Part shown: one piece after another, positions 1-7,961 of the stretch | How positions within the stretch are numbered: position 1 is the first letter of the stretch | Layout: each line of letters starts with the position of its first letter | Assembly: GCA_020723305.1 (NCBI GenBank) | Contig: DYJC01000011.1 | Span: 62,001 to 126,000, forward strand | Length of the DNA: 64,000 nucleotides | From: Desulfosudis oleivorans | GTDB taxonomy: Bacteria; Desulfobacterota; Desulfobacteria; Desulfobacterales; SURF-7 | Reading direction: 5' to 3' | The notes under the pieces: generated by a model | What the model was told of the DNA's origin: nothing | Databases searched by the model: none | Seen by the model: only the letters and a program-made list of their open reading frames with translations | Translations under genes and position numbers: made by a program

Positions 1-707
1 CGAACCCGTTCTATTGTACTTCTGTTATCTATCACTTTAAGAAGCTTATACAGAGAATTTTTTCCGGTTGGAAAATCTTTTCCATAGCACCCTAAGTGAA
101 TTCCGGTCAGGACAACCTCCTTGTACCCAGCGGCTGAAAAAAGTTCAATCTTCTGAAGCACATCATCCGCAGGCATGCTCCTGCTCCGTCCCCGTGTATA
201 GGGGACAATACAGTAGGTGCAAAATGCATCGCATCCATCCTGTATTTTTAAAAACGGTCTTGTCCGGCTGCCGGAGATACCCACCATGGTCTGCTTGAAA
301 ATCTGTTCCCGGTTGATATCCGGGATAATCACAAGGGGAGAATCCGGTTTTTGTTTTCCGGCGGTTGAAAGGAGCGCCTGGGGAATGCGGTGCTTGAGAG
401 CTGATCCGATAATATCATGGATTCCGTTAATCTGTTTCAGCTCTTCTGCGCTGTTTTGCGCATAGCAGCCTGTTACCACAATCCTTGCATCCGGATTGGA
501 TCGTATTGCATGACGTATGGACTGACGGGATTGCATGGAGGCTTTTTGGGTTACAGTGCAGGTATTGATGATGACAACATCCGCTTCTTCATCTGCCTGA
601 ATGGACAGCCAGTCCGATTCTTTGAGAAACTGGCCGATTGCATCGGATTCAAACTGATTCACTTTGCAGCCCAGGGTGATGATTTTATACTTGCACTTTT
701 GATTCAT
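1..707 (-). CDS. mtaB: tRNA t6A37 methylthiotransferase MtaB, N-terminal part
   Basis: Radical SAM methylthiotransferase that converts t6A to ms2t6A at position 37 of ANN-decoding tRNAs. The gene runs off the left edge, so only about 235 N-terminal residues are present. The protein opens MNQKCKYKIITLGCKVNQ; the TLGCKVNQ-x-ES signature separates MtaB from MiaB (QMN) and RimO (PKN). NTCTVT follows, and the radical SAM CDAFCTYC (C-x3-C-x2-C) cluster motif is encoded near positions 217-240. The ATG at 705-707 overlaps the mnmA stop codon (ATGA), which points to translational coupling and one transcript with mnmA and the ferredoxin gene. Family assignment is strong; completeness cannot be judged. 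Confidence 0.93.
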   Translation of the reverse strand, partial: MNQKCKYKIITLGCKVNQFESDAIGQFLKESDWLSIQADEEADVVIINTCTVTQKASMQSRQSIRHAIRSNPDARIVVTGCYAQNSAEELKQINGIHDIIGSALKHRIPQALLSTAGKQKPDSPLVIIPDINREQIFKQTMVGISGSRTRPFLKIQDGCDAFCTYCIVPYTRGRSRSMPADDVLQKIELFSAAGYKEVVLTGIHLGCYGKDFPTGKNSLYKLLKVIDNRSTIERV

Positions 708-1786
708 AGGGCCTGGGTTATCCATCCTCCGCCAATAACTTCGTTCTTGTTGTAGAAAACAGCTCCTTGTCCCGGTGTTACCGAGAGCTGGGATGTCTGG
801 AAACGAATTGTGAATTGTTTTGTATCATCGGTATCGATTGTCGCCGGAGCCGGCTTGTGCTGATATCTGATTTTTACGCTGCAAGTGATCGGAAACGGTG
901 ACGGTTCGATAGTCCAGTTGACATCTTTCACTATGCAAGCGGATGAATAGAGATCCTGTTTTCCGCCTACGATGATTCTGTTGTTTTCTGTGTCCAGTCG
1001 CAATACATAATATGGTTCTGAAGATGGACAGTTTATTCCCTTTCTCTGCCCAATCGTAAAATAGTGAAGCCCCTTATGCTCACCCAGAATGTTGTCGTTC
1101 TTGTCAACGATGATGCCGGGTTTGAAAAGAATGTTCTGGTTATGCAGAAAATCGATATACGATTTTCCATGGATAAAGCAGATGTCCTGGCTCTCTTTAT
1201 CCGTGACAGGCTTCAATCTGTTTTCCATTGCGATTTTTTTTACCATGGATTTATGCATCGATCCCAATGGGAAACACGCATCAGCCAGTTGCGCCTGAGA
1301 AAGAAAGGCAAGAAAATAGGATTGATCCTTTTGTGGGTCGTCCCCTTTAAACAAGTGGGGTGCATCATTCCGGTCCAGTTGTTTTTTTACATAATGACCG
1401 GTTGCAAGCTGACTGGCACCGATAGATTTTGCATATTTAAGGAGTATACCGAATTTGATCTGAGGATTGCAGACCAGGCATGGATTGGGTGTCTGTCCCT
1501 GTAAATATGAGGAAGTGAAGTATTGGACAACCTTTTCCTGAAATTCTTTTCTGCAGTCCAGAATGGTGATGGGAATGCCGAGCTGATCCTCAACTGTTTT
1601 TATTTTTTTTTGTATAGGATGATTGTTCAAATATCGGGATGCCCGGTCTGGTTGATCGATCAACTCCGTTTCAAACCCGGTGATAAAATGGATTCCGATT
1701 ACATCATAGCCTTCCTGTTTCAACAGAAAGGCCGTGGTCAGGGAATCAACACCCCCGCTGATCGCTACCGCAACCCTTGGTTTCAT
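704..1786 (-). CDS. mnmA: tRNA-specific 2-thiouridylase MnmA
   Basis: ATP-dependent thiolase that puts the 2-thio group on U34 of tRNAs for Lys, Glu and Gln in the cytoplasm. The 360-residue length is normal for the family. The PP-loop SGGVDS lies at residues 10-15. The two catalytic cysteines are C103 in NPCLVCN and C203 in SQDICFI. The ATG starts directly after the stop of the upstream ferredoxin gene (no gap), and its own stop overlaps the mtaB start, so three genes form a tight minus-strand operon. The ribosome binding site is weak, consistent with coupling. Placing a ferredoxin first suggests a sulfur or electron supply for the two thiolation enzymes, which is inference. Confidence 0.97.
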   Translation of the reverse strand: MKPRVAVAISGGVDSLTTAFLLKQEGYDVIGIHFITGFETELIDQPDRASRYLNNHPIQKKIKTVEDQLGIPITILDCRKEFQEKVVQYFTSSYLQGQTPNPCLVCNPQIKFGILLKYAKSIGASQLATGHYVKKQLDRNDAPHLFKGDDPQKDQSYFLAFLSQAQLADACFPLGSMHKSMVKKIAMENRLKPVTDKESQDICFIHGKSYIDFLHNQNILFKPGIIVDKNDNILGEHKGLHYFTIGQRKGINCPSSEPYYVLRLDTENNRIIVGGKQDLYSSACIVKDVNWTIEPSPFPITCSVKIRYQHKPAPATIDTDDTKQFTIRFQTSQLSVTPGQGAVFYNKNEVIGGGWITQAL

Positions 1787-2212
1787 TTAAAAAAAAGCTT
1801 CAGAGGTGGGTTGAACCTTCATTGCCCGGGTGGGGCAGGCAGGGACACACAACTCACATACGCTGCATTTCTGGATATTGAAATCAATACTCAGATCCGA
1901 TCGTTTCACAGACAGTGCCCCGGTAGGGCACACGGCAGTACAGGCCCCGCAATGGACGCACTTCTCCTTATCACGGTTCACTTCCTGGGATGCGTTTTGA
2001 ACCTGAATCCCCTGATCCCTCAGAAAGGCCATTCCTCTTTTAAAATCCTTCTTGGCACCGGTAACTTCGATTACCAGAATCCCTTCTTTTCTGGGCAAGA
2101 TGGTTGCCTTCAGGATGGTGAATGTAAGATCATAATCTTTAGACAGATAACATACGGTCGGTTTTGAAACACCGGTATTGGGAAATCGAAGTATAAGAAT
2201 TTTTGAATACAA
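1787..2212 (-). CDS. NIL-domain 4Fe-4S ferredoxin
   Basis: Small cytoplasmic iron-sulfur protein of 141 residues. Residues 1-75 match the NIL domain, an ACT-like fold also found at the C-terminus of MetN. Two CxxCxxCxxxCP clusters follow, at C85/88/91/95 and C116/119/122/126, so it should carry two [4Fe-4S] centres. The start is TTG at 2212, supported by a strong GGAGG six bases upstream; the protein then reads YSKILILRFP. Proteins of this type occur in anaerobes and have been linked to sulfur incorporation into methionine or homocysteine. Here it leads an operon with mnmA and mtaB, so a role in tRNA thiolation is plausible but unproven. Confidence 0.88.
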   Translation of the reverse strand: MYSKILILRFPNTGVSKPTVCYLSKDYDLTFTILKATILPRKEGILVIEVTGAKKDFKRGMAFLRDQGIQVQNASQEVNRDKEKCVHCGACTAVCPTGALSVKRSDLSIDFNIQKCSVCELCVPACPTRAMKVQPTSEAFF

Positions 2213-2265
2213 TCCAAACCTCCAGGATTTTTATTATGCTTCATCAGCTTTTGAAAAACAGTGAG

Positions 2266-2294
2266 AATTTAAAAGTAATCTCAGAAGAAGTCAA
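2266..2294 (-). promoter_or_regulatory. sigma70-type promoter of the ferredoxin-mnmA-mtaB operon
   Basis: Read on the minus strand: -35 TTGACT (2294-2289), a 17-bp spacer, then -10 TAAATT (2271-2266). It lies about 55 bases upstream of the TTG start of the ferredoxin gene and is back to back with a promoter for the plus-strand gene. Confidence 0.6.
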
Positions 2295-2394
2295 TATCAA
2301 TCATGGTTTATTCCAGGGCCGGTGAGCCGGAGAATGTTTTTGTTCTTTACTGTTTTTCCAAGCGGTTTGAAACTTTTTCAAGTCATATTCGGAT

Positions 2395-2423
2395 TTGACT
2401 TAAACTGTTTTTTCTATTACAAT
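2395..2423 (+). promoter_or_regulatory. sigma70-type promoter of the acyltransferase-hydrolase gene
   Basis: -35 TTGACT (2395-2400), a 17-bp spacer and -10 TACAAT (2418-2423), followed by a leader of about 70 bases to the ATG at 2498. The 285-bp gap between the two divergent genes is accounted for by this promoter and its minus-strand partner. Confidence 0.65.
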
Positions 2424-2497
2424 TTCCAAACATAATAGAGAAATTTCTTTATCTGATTCCGGAAACAATCGAATCCTTTTGATATGGAGGGACGGTG

Positions 2498-4696
2498 ATG
2501 GACAATTTCGCATATCGCACCAGCAAATATGCAATCCGGGCTTTATCCGGCCTTTCAAAAGCGCAGATTCGAATTCACGGTGAAAAGAATATCCCCAAAA
2601 AAGGGGCGATCATTTATGCAATCAATCATTTCACGCGTATAGAAACCCTTTTTATTCCTTATCATATCAACAGAATTACAGAAAAACCAATTTGGTCGCT
2701 GGCTGATTACAGTTTGTTTCAAGGAGGTCTGGGAGAATACCTTGAGAAGGTTGGAGCCGTGTCCACCAAGGACCCCAACCGGGATCTGCTGATTGTGAAA
2801 AGCCTGTTAACCGGAGAAGCTTCCTGGATAATTTTTCCGGAAGGAAGGATGGTAAAAAACAAAAAAATATATGAGAGAAAGGGGAGAAAGAGGGGAGAGT
2901 TCATCATCTCCTCGCCGGACGGAAAGCGTCCGCCTCACACCGGGACGGCAGCACTTGCTTTGCGGACTGCTTTTTACAGGGAACGGCTTCGAAGAATGAT
3001 AAAAAATTCACCACAGGAAGCAGAACGACTAATCAGGCTTTTTCAAATTCCCGATATCGAAACGGTTCTGGATATTGAAACCTATATTGTACCGGTAAAC
3101 CTGACCTATTACCCCATACGGGCAAAAGAAAACCTGTTGAGCCGGCTTGCGGAAAAGTTTGTGGATAACCTTTCCGAACGGATGCTGGAAGAGATCATGA
3201 TTGAAGGCACCATGCTTCTGACCGGTGTGGATGTGGATATGCGGTTTGGAGAGCCCATCCGAATCCAGCAGTATATTAAAAGCCCAAAGATTCAAACCGA
3301 TATCAATGACATTTCACCCATCAATTTTGATGATTCGCTTTCTTCCAAACGATTTATGAAGCTCGCAGTTCAGAAAATCATGGAACGTTACATGTCCAGT
3401 ATTTACAGCATGACAACCGTGAATCATGACCATATTTTTGCAACGCTTCTGAAATATCTGACCAGCAATGAGATGGATGAACATGATTTCAGGCGGCGGG
3501 GGTATCTTGCCGTGATTTTAAAACCCGGAAAAGAGGAAATTTACCGGCATCATGGTCTGATGGGGAATCAGATCAATTTACTGACCGATGATCGCTACCA
3601 GAAATACCGGAATTTTTATACTCTTGCGGTTGAAAAGAAAGTGATCGTGGCCAATGAAAGGATGATGCTCAAAGATCCGGATTTTTCCGATCGTTCGGAA
3701 TTTCATCAGATCCGGATCAGTAATCCGGTTTCGGTTATGGCCAATGAGCTGGAGCCGATCTCTTTTTATCAGGATGCATTAATGACAATCGCACGGCAGC
3801 CTGCTATCAGAATCAAACACCTGGTTGTTAAACATCTTATGGAAAAGGCTGTTTTTGATTTTGAAAAGGATTATGCCCATTTTGCCGTGGAAGGGGAGTC
3901 CAAAGATAAAAGTGTGGGAATGCCGATTTTTCTAAAAGGGAAATCCATGGATACCGGGGTTCTGCTGATTCACGGGTATATGGCGGCACCATTGGAGGTA
4001 CGTGGGCTTGCCGAGTATCTGAGCAATATCGGATACCGTGTATATGCACCACGGTTGAAAGGGCATGGTACTTCACCGGATGATCTTGCCACTAGAAACT
4101 ATATGGAGTGGGTCGAATCAGTTGAAGAAGGGTATGCTATCCTGCGGAACAATTGCAAGAATGTTGTGGTCGGCGGTTTTTCTACTGGAGCGGGTCTGGC
4201 TTTAGACCTGTGTTCCCGTGTGGAGGATGTGAATGGGGTTTTTTCAATCTCACCGCCATTAAAGCTTCAGGACTTTTCAGCCAGATTTGTTCCGGCTGTA
4301 AACCTCTGGAACTGGCTGATGGACAGGGTCAGTTTTGAATCTGCAAAAAAAGAATTCGTGGTCAACAATCCTGAAAATCCGCATATCAATTATACCCGTA
4401 ATCCGGTTGCAGGTATTCTGGAACTGGAAAGGTTGATGGATTCTGTTGAGGGGAAACTGGAGAATATCAAGATCCCGGCACTTGTTATCCAGTCAAACCG
4501 TGATCCAGTGGTGAATCCGGATGGGTCCAGAAGAATTTTTCAACTCCTGGGCTCTGAGCAGAAGGAATACCTGGTCGTAAATTTAAAACGGCATGGCATC
4601 ATTCTGGGAGAAGGGTGCGAAAGGGTGTATCAGGCAGTTGGTGATTTTCTGGAACGGATAAAGCCGCGTGAGGAGGGAAGCCCCACCGGCGGGTAA
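2498..4696 (+). CDS. PlsC-like acyltransferase fused to an alpha/beta hydrolase
   Basis: A two-part protein of about 732 residues. The N-terminal part (about residues 20-300) is an LPLAT/PlsC glycerolipid acyltransferase: NHFTRIE at about 44-50 and the acceptor-binding FPEGR at about 114-118. The catalytic box reads H-x4-E instead of the usual H-x4-D. The C-terminal part (about 480-730) is a serine hydrolase of the monoacylglycerol lipase type: IHGYMAAP oxyanion region, nucleophile elbow GFSTG (about 560), acid in SNRDP (about 668) and histidine in KRHGI (about 700). No signal peptide is visible. ATG at 2498 is preferred over GTG at 2495 because GGAGG lies 7 bases upstream. It may remodel phospholipid acyl chains; the exact reaction is unknown. 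Confidence 0.85.
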   Translation: MDNFAYRTSKYAIRALSGLSKAQIRIHGEKNIPKKGAIIYAINHFTRIETLFIPYHINRITEKPIWSLADYSLFQGGLGEYLEKVGAVSTKDPNRDLLIVKSLLTGEASWIIFPEGRMVKNKKIYERKGRKRGEFIISSPDGKRPPHTGTAALALRTAFYRERLRRMIKNSPQEAERLIRLFQIPDIETVLDIETYIVPVNLTYYPIRAKENLLSRLAEKFVDNLSERMLEEIMIEGTMLLTGVDVDMRFGEPIRIQQYIKSPKIQTDINDISPINFDDSLSSKRFMKLAVQKIMERYMSSIYSMTTVNHDHIFATLLKYLTSNEMDEHDFRRRGYLAVILKPGKEEIYRHHGLMGNQINLLTDDRYQKYRNFYTLAVEKKVIVANERMMLKDPDFSDRSEFHQIRISNPVSVMANELEPISFYQDALMTIARQPAIRIKHLVVKHLMEKAVFDFEKDYAHFAVEGESKDKSVGMPIFLKGKSMDTGVLLIHGYMAAPLEVRGLAEYLSNIGYRVYAPRLKGHGTSPDDLATRNYMEWVESVEEGYAILRNNCKNVVVGGFSTGAGLALDLCSRVEDVNGVFSISPPLKLQDFSARFVPAVNLWNWLMDRVSFESAKKEFVVNNPENPHINYTRNPVAGILELERLMDSVEGKLENIKIPALVIQSNRDPVVNPDGSRRIFQLLGSEQKEYLVVNLKRHGIILGEGCERVYQAVGDFLERIKPREEGSPTGG

Positions 4697-4783
4697 GCAT
4701 AGTCCGCCTCGTCAGCAGGAAAGTAGGAAGGAATCCTTCCCACCATTCTCATTGTTTGTCCATTATTCAAAATTCAAAACAAA

Positions 4784-4863
4784 TTTACATTTATCAAAAA
4801 TTTACATACTTTTATGAAAAAAGTGTAAAATTTACTTTACATTTTTAGATAGGGCGATATAAT
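4784..4863 (+). promoter_or_regulatory. promoter with repeated TTTACA operator-like boxes before the toxin-antitoxin-like pair
   Basis: TTTACA occurs at 4784-4789, 4801-4806 and 4836-4841, and its complement TGTAAA at 4824-4829. The last two form an inverted repeat with a 6-bp spacer. TTTACA at 4836 also serves as a good -35 with a 16-bp spacer to TATAAT at 4858-4863. Boxes overlapping the -35 fit negative autoregulation by the XRE protein encoded just downstream, which is inference. Confidence 0.6.
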
Positions 4864-4905
4864 ATTATAAACAAACAAAGGCCACATAAAGGCATAGGGG
4901 GAGCC

Positions 4906-6009
4906 ATGGAATGGTTGGGCGAAAAAATAAAAGAATTAATAAAGGAAAATAATATCTCCGTCGTTAAACTGGCTGAAAAAGCGGGTGTATCCAGACAGAC
5001 AGTGAATGACTGGATCAATGGGCAGGTCCCCAAAGGAAGCCACCTAATCATTCTTTGCAAACTTTTTAATATCAATCCGGATTATTTTTTTAAAAATGAA
5101 TTTAACGACTCCATCACTGTTCCGGTTCATCGCACACGGAGGGCAGCCAAGGTGACGGCCGGCATGCAGAAAGATGCCGTCAATCTTGCAAAAGAATACG
5201 ATCTGCTCTTCCGAAATGATGCGGATGTCGGAATTTTACCAGTCATGAGAGGCTATGGCAGGATTGAAAAGACCATACAAAAAGTGGCGAAAGAATTAAG
5301 AAGCAGAGCCGGTATCCCCAATGATCTGCCTCCTAGTTATGAGCACACGTTCACACTGATGGAAAATCTTGGGATCAAGATTATTTTCAGAGATTTCCCT
5401 CAAAAGATAAAAGCCTATGCATTTTATACAAAAATTCATAACCACAGGGTTGTTTTTGTAAATATCACCACCAATATTCTTGATTTGATTTTTCCATTGC
5501 TGCATGAGTCCGTTCATGCAGTTCGCGATGAATACCGTGTAAATGATGGATTTGATGAAGAAGAAGAACTCTTTTGCGATAATGTGTCAAACCATGTTCA
5601 ATTTCCGGATGAATATGTTCGAATGGTTTATGCCGTTATCAAAGATTTAAAACCGGCGATGCAGATCAATAAACTCAAATCATTTGGAGAACAATACAGC
5701 CACGCCTTGTTCGGGCTGATGAAGCGGATTCAAGATATCGATCCGGTGTTTGCTCTTGGTATAGGAGGCGCTGATACAAACCTGAAAAAAAGATTTCCAA
5801 CAATCGGTGAAATCCTGTTTGGTGAAAAAGAACCAAGAGATTATATCAAAATACTTGCTGAGTTAAGTCCGCTTTTTGTTCGCACCATAATTGGTCAGCT
5901 TGATGGACTGACGGACAGGAAACTGGGGGAATTGCTCGGCATTGATACAGTTATGGATGGGAAACTAATCAAAGAGGAACTTCTGCGGTTGAAAAAGGCT
6001 GATTTCTGA
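4906..6009 (+). CDS. XRE-family HTH and ImmA/IrrE metallopeptidase protein (antitoxin-like)
   Basis: A 367-residue protein with an N-terminal Cro/CI helix-turn-helix (about 8-60: VVKLAEKAGVSRQTVNDWING) and a COG2856-type ImmA/IrrE zinc peptidase domain. The zinc motif HESVH lies at about 200-204, with a downstream acidic helix EEEELFCDN that should give the third ligand. GGGGGAG lies just before the ATG. The gene is 1 bp from the PIN-like gene downstream. XRE-COG2856 genes beside PIN-like genes are a known predicted type II toxin-antitoxin arrangement, with this protein as the DNA-binding antitoxin. An alternative is a phage-type derepression switch, but no phage genes are near. Confidence 0.85.
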   Translation: MEWLGEKIKELIKENNISVVKLAEKAGVSRQTVNDWINGQVPKGSHLIILCKLFNINPDYFFKNEFNDSITVPVHRTRRAAKVTAGMQKDAVNLAKEYDLLFRNDADVGILPVMRGYGRIEKTIQKVAKELRSRAGIPNDLPPSYEHTFTLMENLGIKIIFRDFPQKIKAYAFYTKIHNHRVVFVNITTNILDLIFPLLHESVHAVRDEYRVNDGFDEEEELFCDNVSNHVQFPDEYVRMVYAVIKDLKPAMQINKLKSFGEQYSHALFGLMKRIQDIDPVFALGIGGADTNLKKRFPTIGEILFGEKEPRDYIKILAELSPLFVRTIIGQLDGLTDRKLGELLGIDTVMDGKLIKEELLRLKKADF

Positions 6010-6010
6010 A

Positions 6011-6586
6011 ATGGTTATCCTCTGCGATACATGCAGTATTCTTATGCTGATTCGAATAGCACCGGACATGTTTACAGATCCTCGCTATGAATGCGCTACC
6101 ATACAGGAAGTATACAGGGAGTTGTTCCGTACACAGAAATTCAAAACCAAATATCCCTGGAGAGAACGATATAAAAATAAAATAACTGCACTCGGAGAAA
6201 CAATAGTCAAAGGATCTGACTTTAATCTTAGTTTTAGCCTCATCCATAACCTTTTAAATACCGGTGTAAAAAATAAAAAAACCGGTCATTTTTTTAATCT
6301 CAGCAAAATTGACCAGGTGATTGCCGCCTGTACGATTGCCCATAACTATAAGTTGACTACGGTGGATGATGATCTTGCAAATTTTCTAGTTCAGGAATTT
6401 TCATGCGATATCATTTCACCCCTGGGCATGATTAATGACTGGATGGAAAAAGGAGTGGTTCAATGGAATGATTATCTCCAGATTATCATTGAAGACTGGG
6501 ATAAATGCAATGAACATCCTCAACCGGGAAAAGAGGTTAAACGTTTTGAAAAATTGTCCGGGTATCATTATGTCGGTCCGAAGTGA
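6011..6586 (+). CDS. PIN-like domain protein, probable RNase toxin (DUF4411-like)
   Basis: 191 residues. The protein opens MVILCDTCSIL, the beta-1 Asp (D6) of PIN nucleases. Further acidic positions fit the metal-binding set: E in the TIQEV helix, D in KIDQVIAAC, and TVDDDLANF. It lies one base after the stop of the XRE/ImmA-IrrE gene, so the two are co-transcribed and probably coupled. If the pair is a toxin-antitoxin module, this is the toxin, a metal-dependent ribonuclease held in check by its neighbour. The family resembles DUF4411; the RNA target is unknown. The start is fixed by the spacing and the conserved N-terminal strand. Confidence 0.75.
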   Translation: MVILCDTCSILMLIRIAPDMFTDPRYECATIQEVYRELFRTQKFKTKYPWRERYKNKITALGETIVKGSDFNLSFSLIHNLLNTGVKNKKTGHFFNLSKIDQVIAACTIAHNYKLTTVDDDLANFLVQEFSCDIISPLGMINDWMEKGVVQWNDYLQIIIEDWDKCNEHPQPGKEVKRFEKLSGYHYVGPK

Positions 6587-6609
6587 CGAGAGTGTGTTTA
6601 AAAATATAA

Positions 6610-6777
6610 AACAACATCAAGGGCATTGACACACAGACAGCTATCACCTATAGTCATCTCCAAAAAAAACAAGCTCTTATTCTCAATACTTCATTCAAGA
6701 AAACGAAAAAAACCAATGACCTCATCGATTTGGAAAAACAAATTGATTTCATAAAAAAAGGAGGCGGTCCGAGATGA
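6610..6777 (+). pseudogene. possible gene remnant, 55 open codons without a start
   Basis: The frame from 6610 to the TGA at 6775-6777 is open for 55 codons with protein-like composition (it begins NNIKGIDTQTAITYSHLQ and ends with a Lys-rich helix). A TAA at 6607 precedes it and no good start codon is present. Its stop overlaps the ATG of the next gene (ATGA), as in coupled gene pairs. It may be the 3' end of a deleted gene that once preceded the lipoprotein gene. No family is recognised, and chance openness is possible. Confidence 0.25.
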
Positions 6778-7877
6778 GCAATCGATTTTATTTTTGGGTT
6801 ATTTTTGGGTTCTTGTTGATTCTGATTGACTTGATCGGCTGCAGCAGTGTGGTAAAGCCGGTTTCATGGGAAGCGCCATCCAATCCTGGCTATACGGGCG
6901 TCTATGCGGAAAATGAAATTCTGAAAGCCGTCGAACATTTTTCACTGGGTGGAGAGGAAGGGCCCGAGTGCGTTACCGTGGATGCCGAAGGACGGATCTA
7001 TGTATCCGCCCTCAATGGAAAAATCGTCCGCATGGAACCGGACGGTTCCCGGCCTGTTGTATGGGCGGAAACCGGCGGAAGACCGCTGGGGATTGTTTTC
7101 GATAAATCCGGCAACCTGATTGTAGCGGATGCATATCGCGGTCTGCTGTCCGTCAGTCCGGATGCCGTTGTGAAGGAGCTGGTCACCGAAGCCGGCGGTA
7201 TTCCCATCCGGTATGCGAATGATGCGGATGTGGCGGCTGACGGACGCATCTATTTTTCCGATGCAAGCACCAAATTCGGAGCCAGGGAATTCGGCGGCAC
7301 CCTGGAAGCCTGCGTTATGGATACGATGGAGCACGGCGGGCACGGACGGCTGCTCTGCTATCATCCGGATACCGGGCAGGTGGAAACGCTGCTGACGGGT
7401 ATCAATTTTGCCAACGGTGTCGCCGTCAGCCATGACCAGCAGTTTGTGCTGCTGAGCGAAACAACAAACTATCGTATTATTCGCTACTGGATCAGCGGGG
7501 AAAAAAAAGGTCGGCACGATTACATTCTGGAAACACTGCCGGGTTTTCCGGATAACATCACTACCGGCATGAACGGTCTGTTCTGGATCGCGCTGGTATC
7601 CCCCCGCGTCGGAATGGTCGACAGCCTGTCGGAATCCCCGACCATACGATCCATCGGAGCAGGGCTGCCCGGATTTATGCTTCCGGGGCCGAAAGACTAC
7701 AGTCATGTCATTGCCATCAACCGAAAAGGGCAGGTGATCTACAACCTGCAGGATCCGGACGGCCGCTATCCCATGATCAGCAGCGCCCGTGAAGCTGAAG
7801 ATTATCTGTATCTGGGGAGCCTGACGGAAAAAAGTATCGGCCGTTTGAGTAAAAAACATTTTCCGCCCGTGCCATAG
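6774..7877 (+). CDS. lipoprotein beta-propeller, SMP-30/strictosidine synthase-like
   Basis: 367 residues. A hydrophobic leader ends in the lipobox LIGC with Cys23, so the protein should be a lipoprotein facing the periplasm. The remainder is a six-bladed propeller of the SMP-30/gluconolactonase/strictosidine synthase superfamily: GPECVTVDAEGRIYVSALNG, GIVFDKSGNLIVADAYRGL, YANDADVAADGRIYFSDAS and FANGVAVSHDQQFVLLSE. Proteins of this kind hydrolyse lactones or phosphotriesters with a bound Ca2+, but the substrate cannot be told. A perfect AAGGAGG precedes the ATG. The gene is slightly G+C-richer by eye than its upstream neighbours. It converges on the RecA-like gene across a strong hairpin. 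Confidence 0.8.
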   Translation: MSNRFYFWVIFGFLLILIDLIGCSSVVKPVSWEAPSNPGYTGVYAENEILKAVEHFSLGGEEGPECVTVDAEGRIYVSALNGKIVRMEPDGSRPVVWAETGGRPLGIVFDKSGNLIVADAYRGLLSVSPDAVVKELVTEAGGIPIRYANDADVAADGRIYFSDASTKFGAREFGGTLEACVMDTMEHGGHGRLLCYHPDTGQVETLLTGINFANGVAVSHDQQFVLLSETTNYRIIRYWISGEKKGRHDYILETLPGFPDNITTGMNGLFWIALVSPRVGMVDSLSESPTIRSIGAGLPGFMLPGPKDYSHVIAINRKGQVIYNLQDPDGRYPMISSAREAEDYLYLGSLTEKSIGRLSKKHFPPVP

Positions 7878-7897
7878 CCCCAAAACTCTGCAATTCA

Positions 7898-7934
7898 GAC
7901 TGTCTGCCTCTCTCCTTGCAGGAGGCAGACAGTC
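7898..7934. terminator. long hairpin between convergent genes
   Basis: Perfect 13-bp inverted repeat (7898-7910 GACTGTCTGCCTC and 7922-7934) with an 11-base loop, between the 3' ends of the convergent lipoprotein and RecA-like genes. There is no long T-run on either side, so it may act as a bidirectional transcript-end structure and not as a classic intrinsic terminator. Confidence 0.6.
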
Positions 7935-7961
7935 AGGAGTTTATAAATGATTTGTTAGGAT

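Noticed and set aside
1523-2167. 214-codon open frame on the plus strand
   Set aside because: Antisense to mnmA and the ferredoxin gene, both with certain family motifs.
6942-7883. 313-codon open frame on the minus strand
   Set aside because: It is antisense to the beta-propeller lipoprotein, which has a perfect ribosome binding site, lipobox and clear repeats; the antisense frame has low-complexity His/Gln-rich composition.
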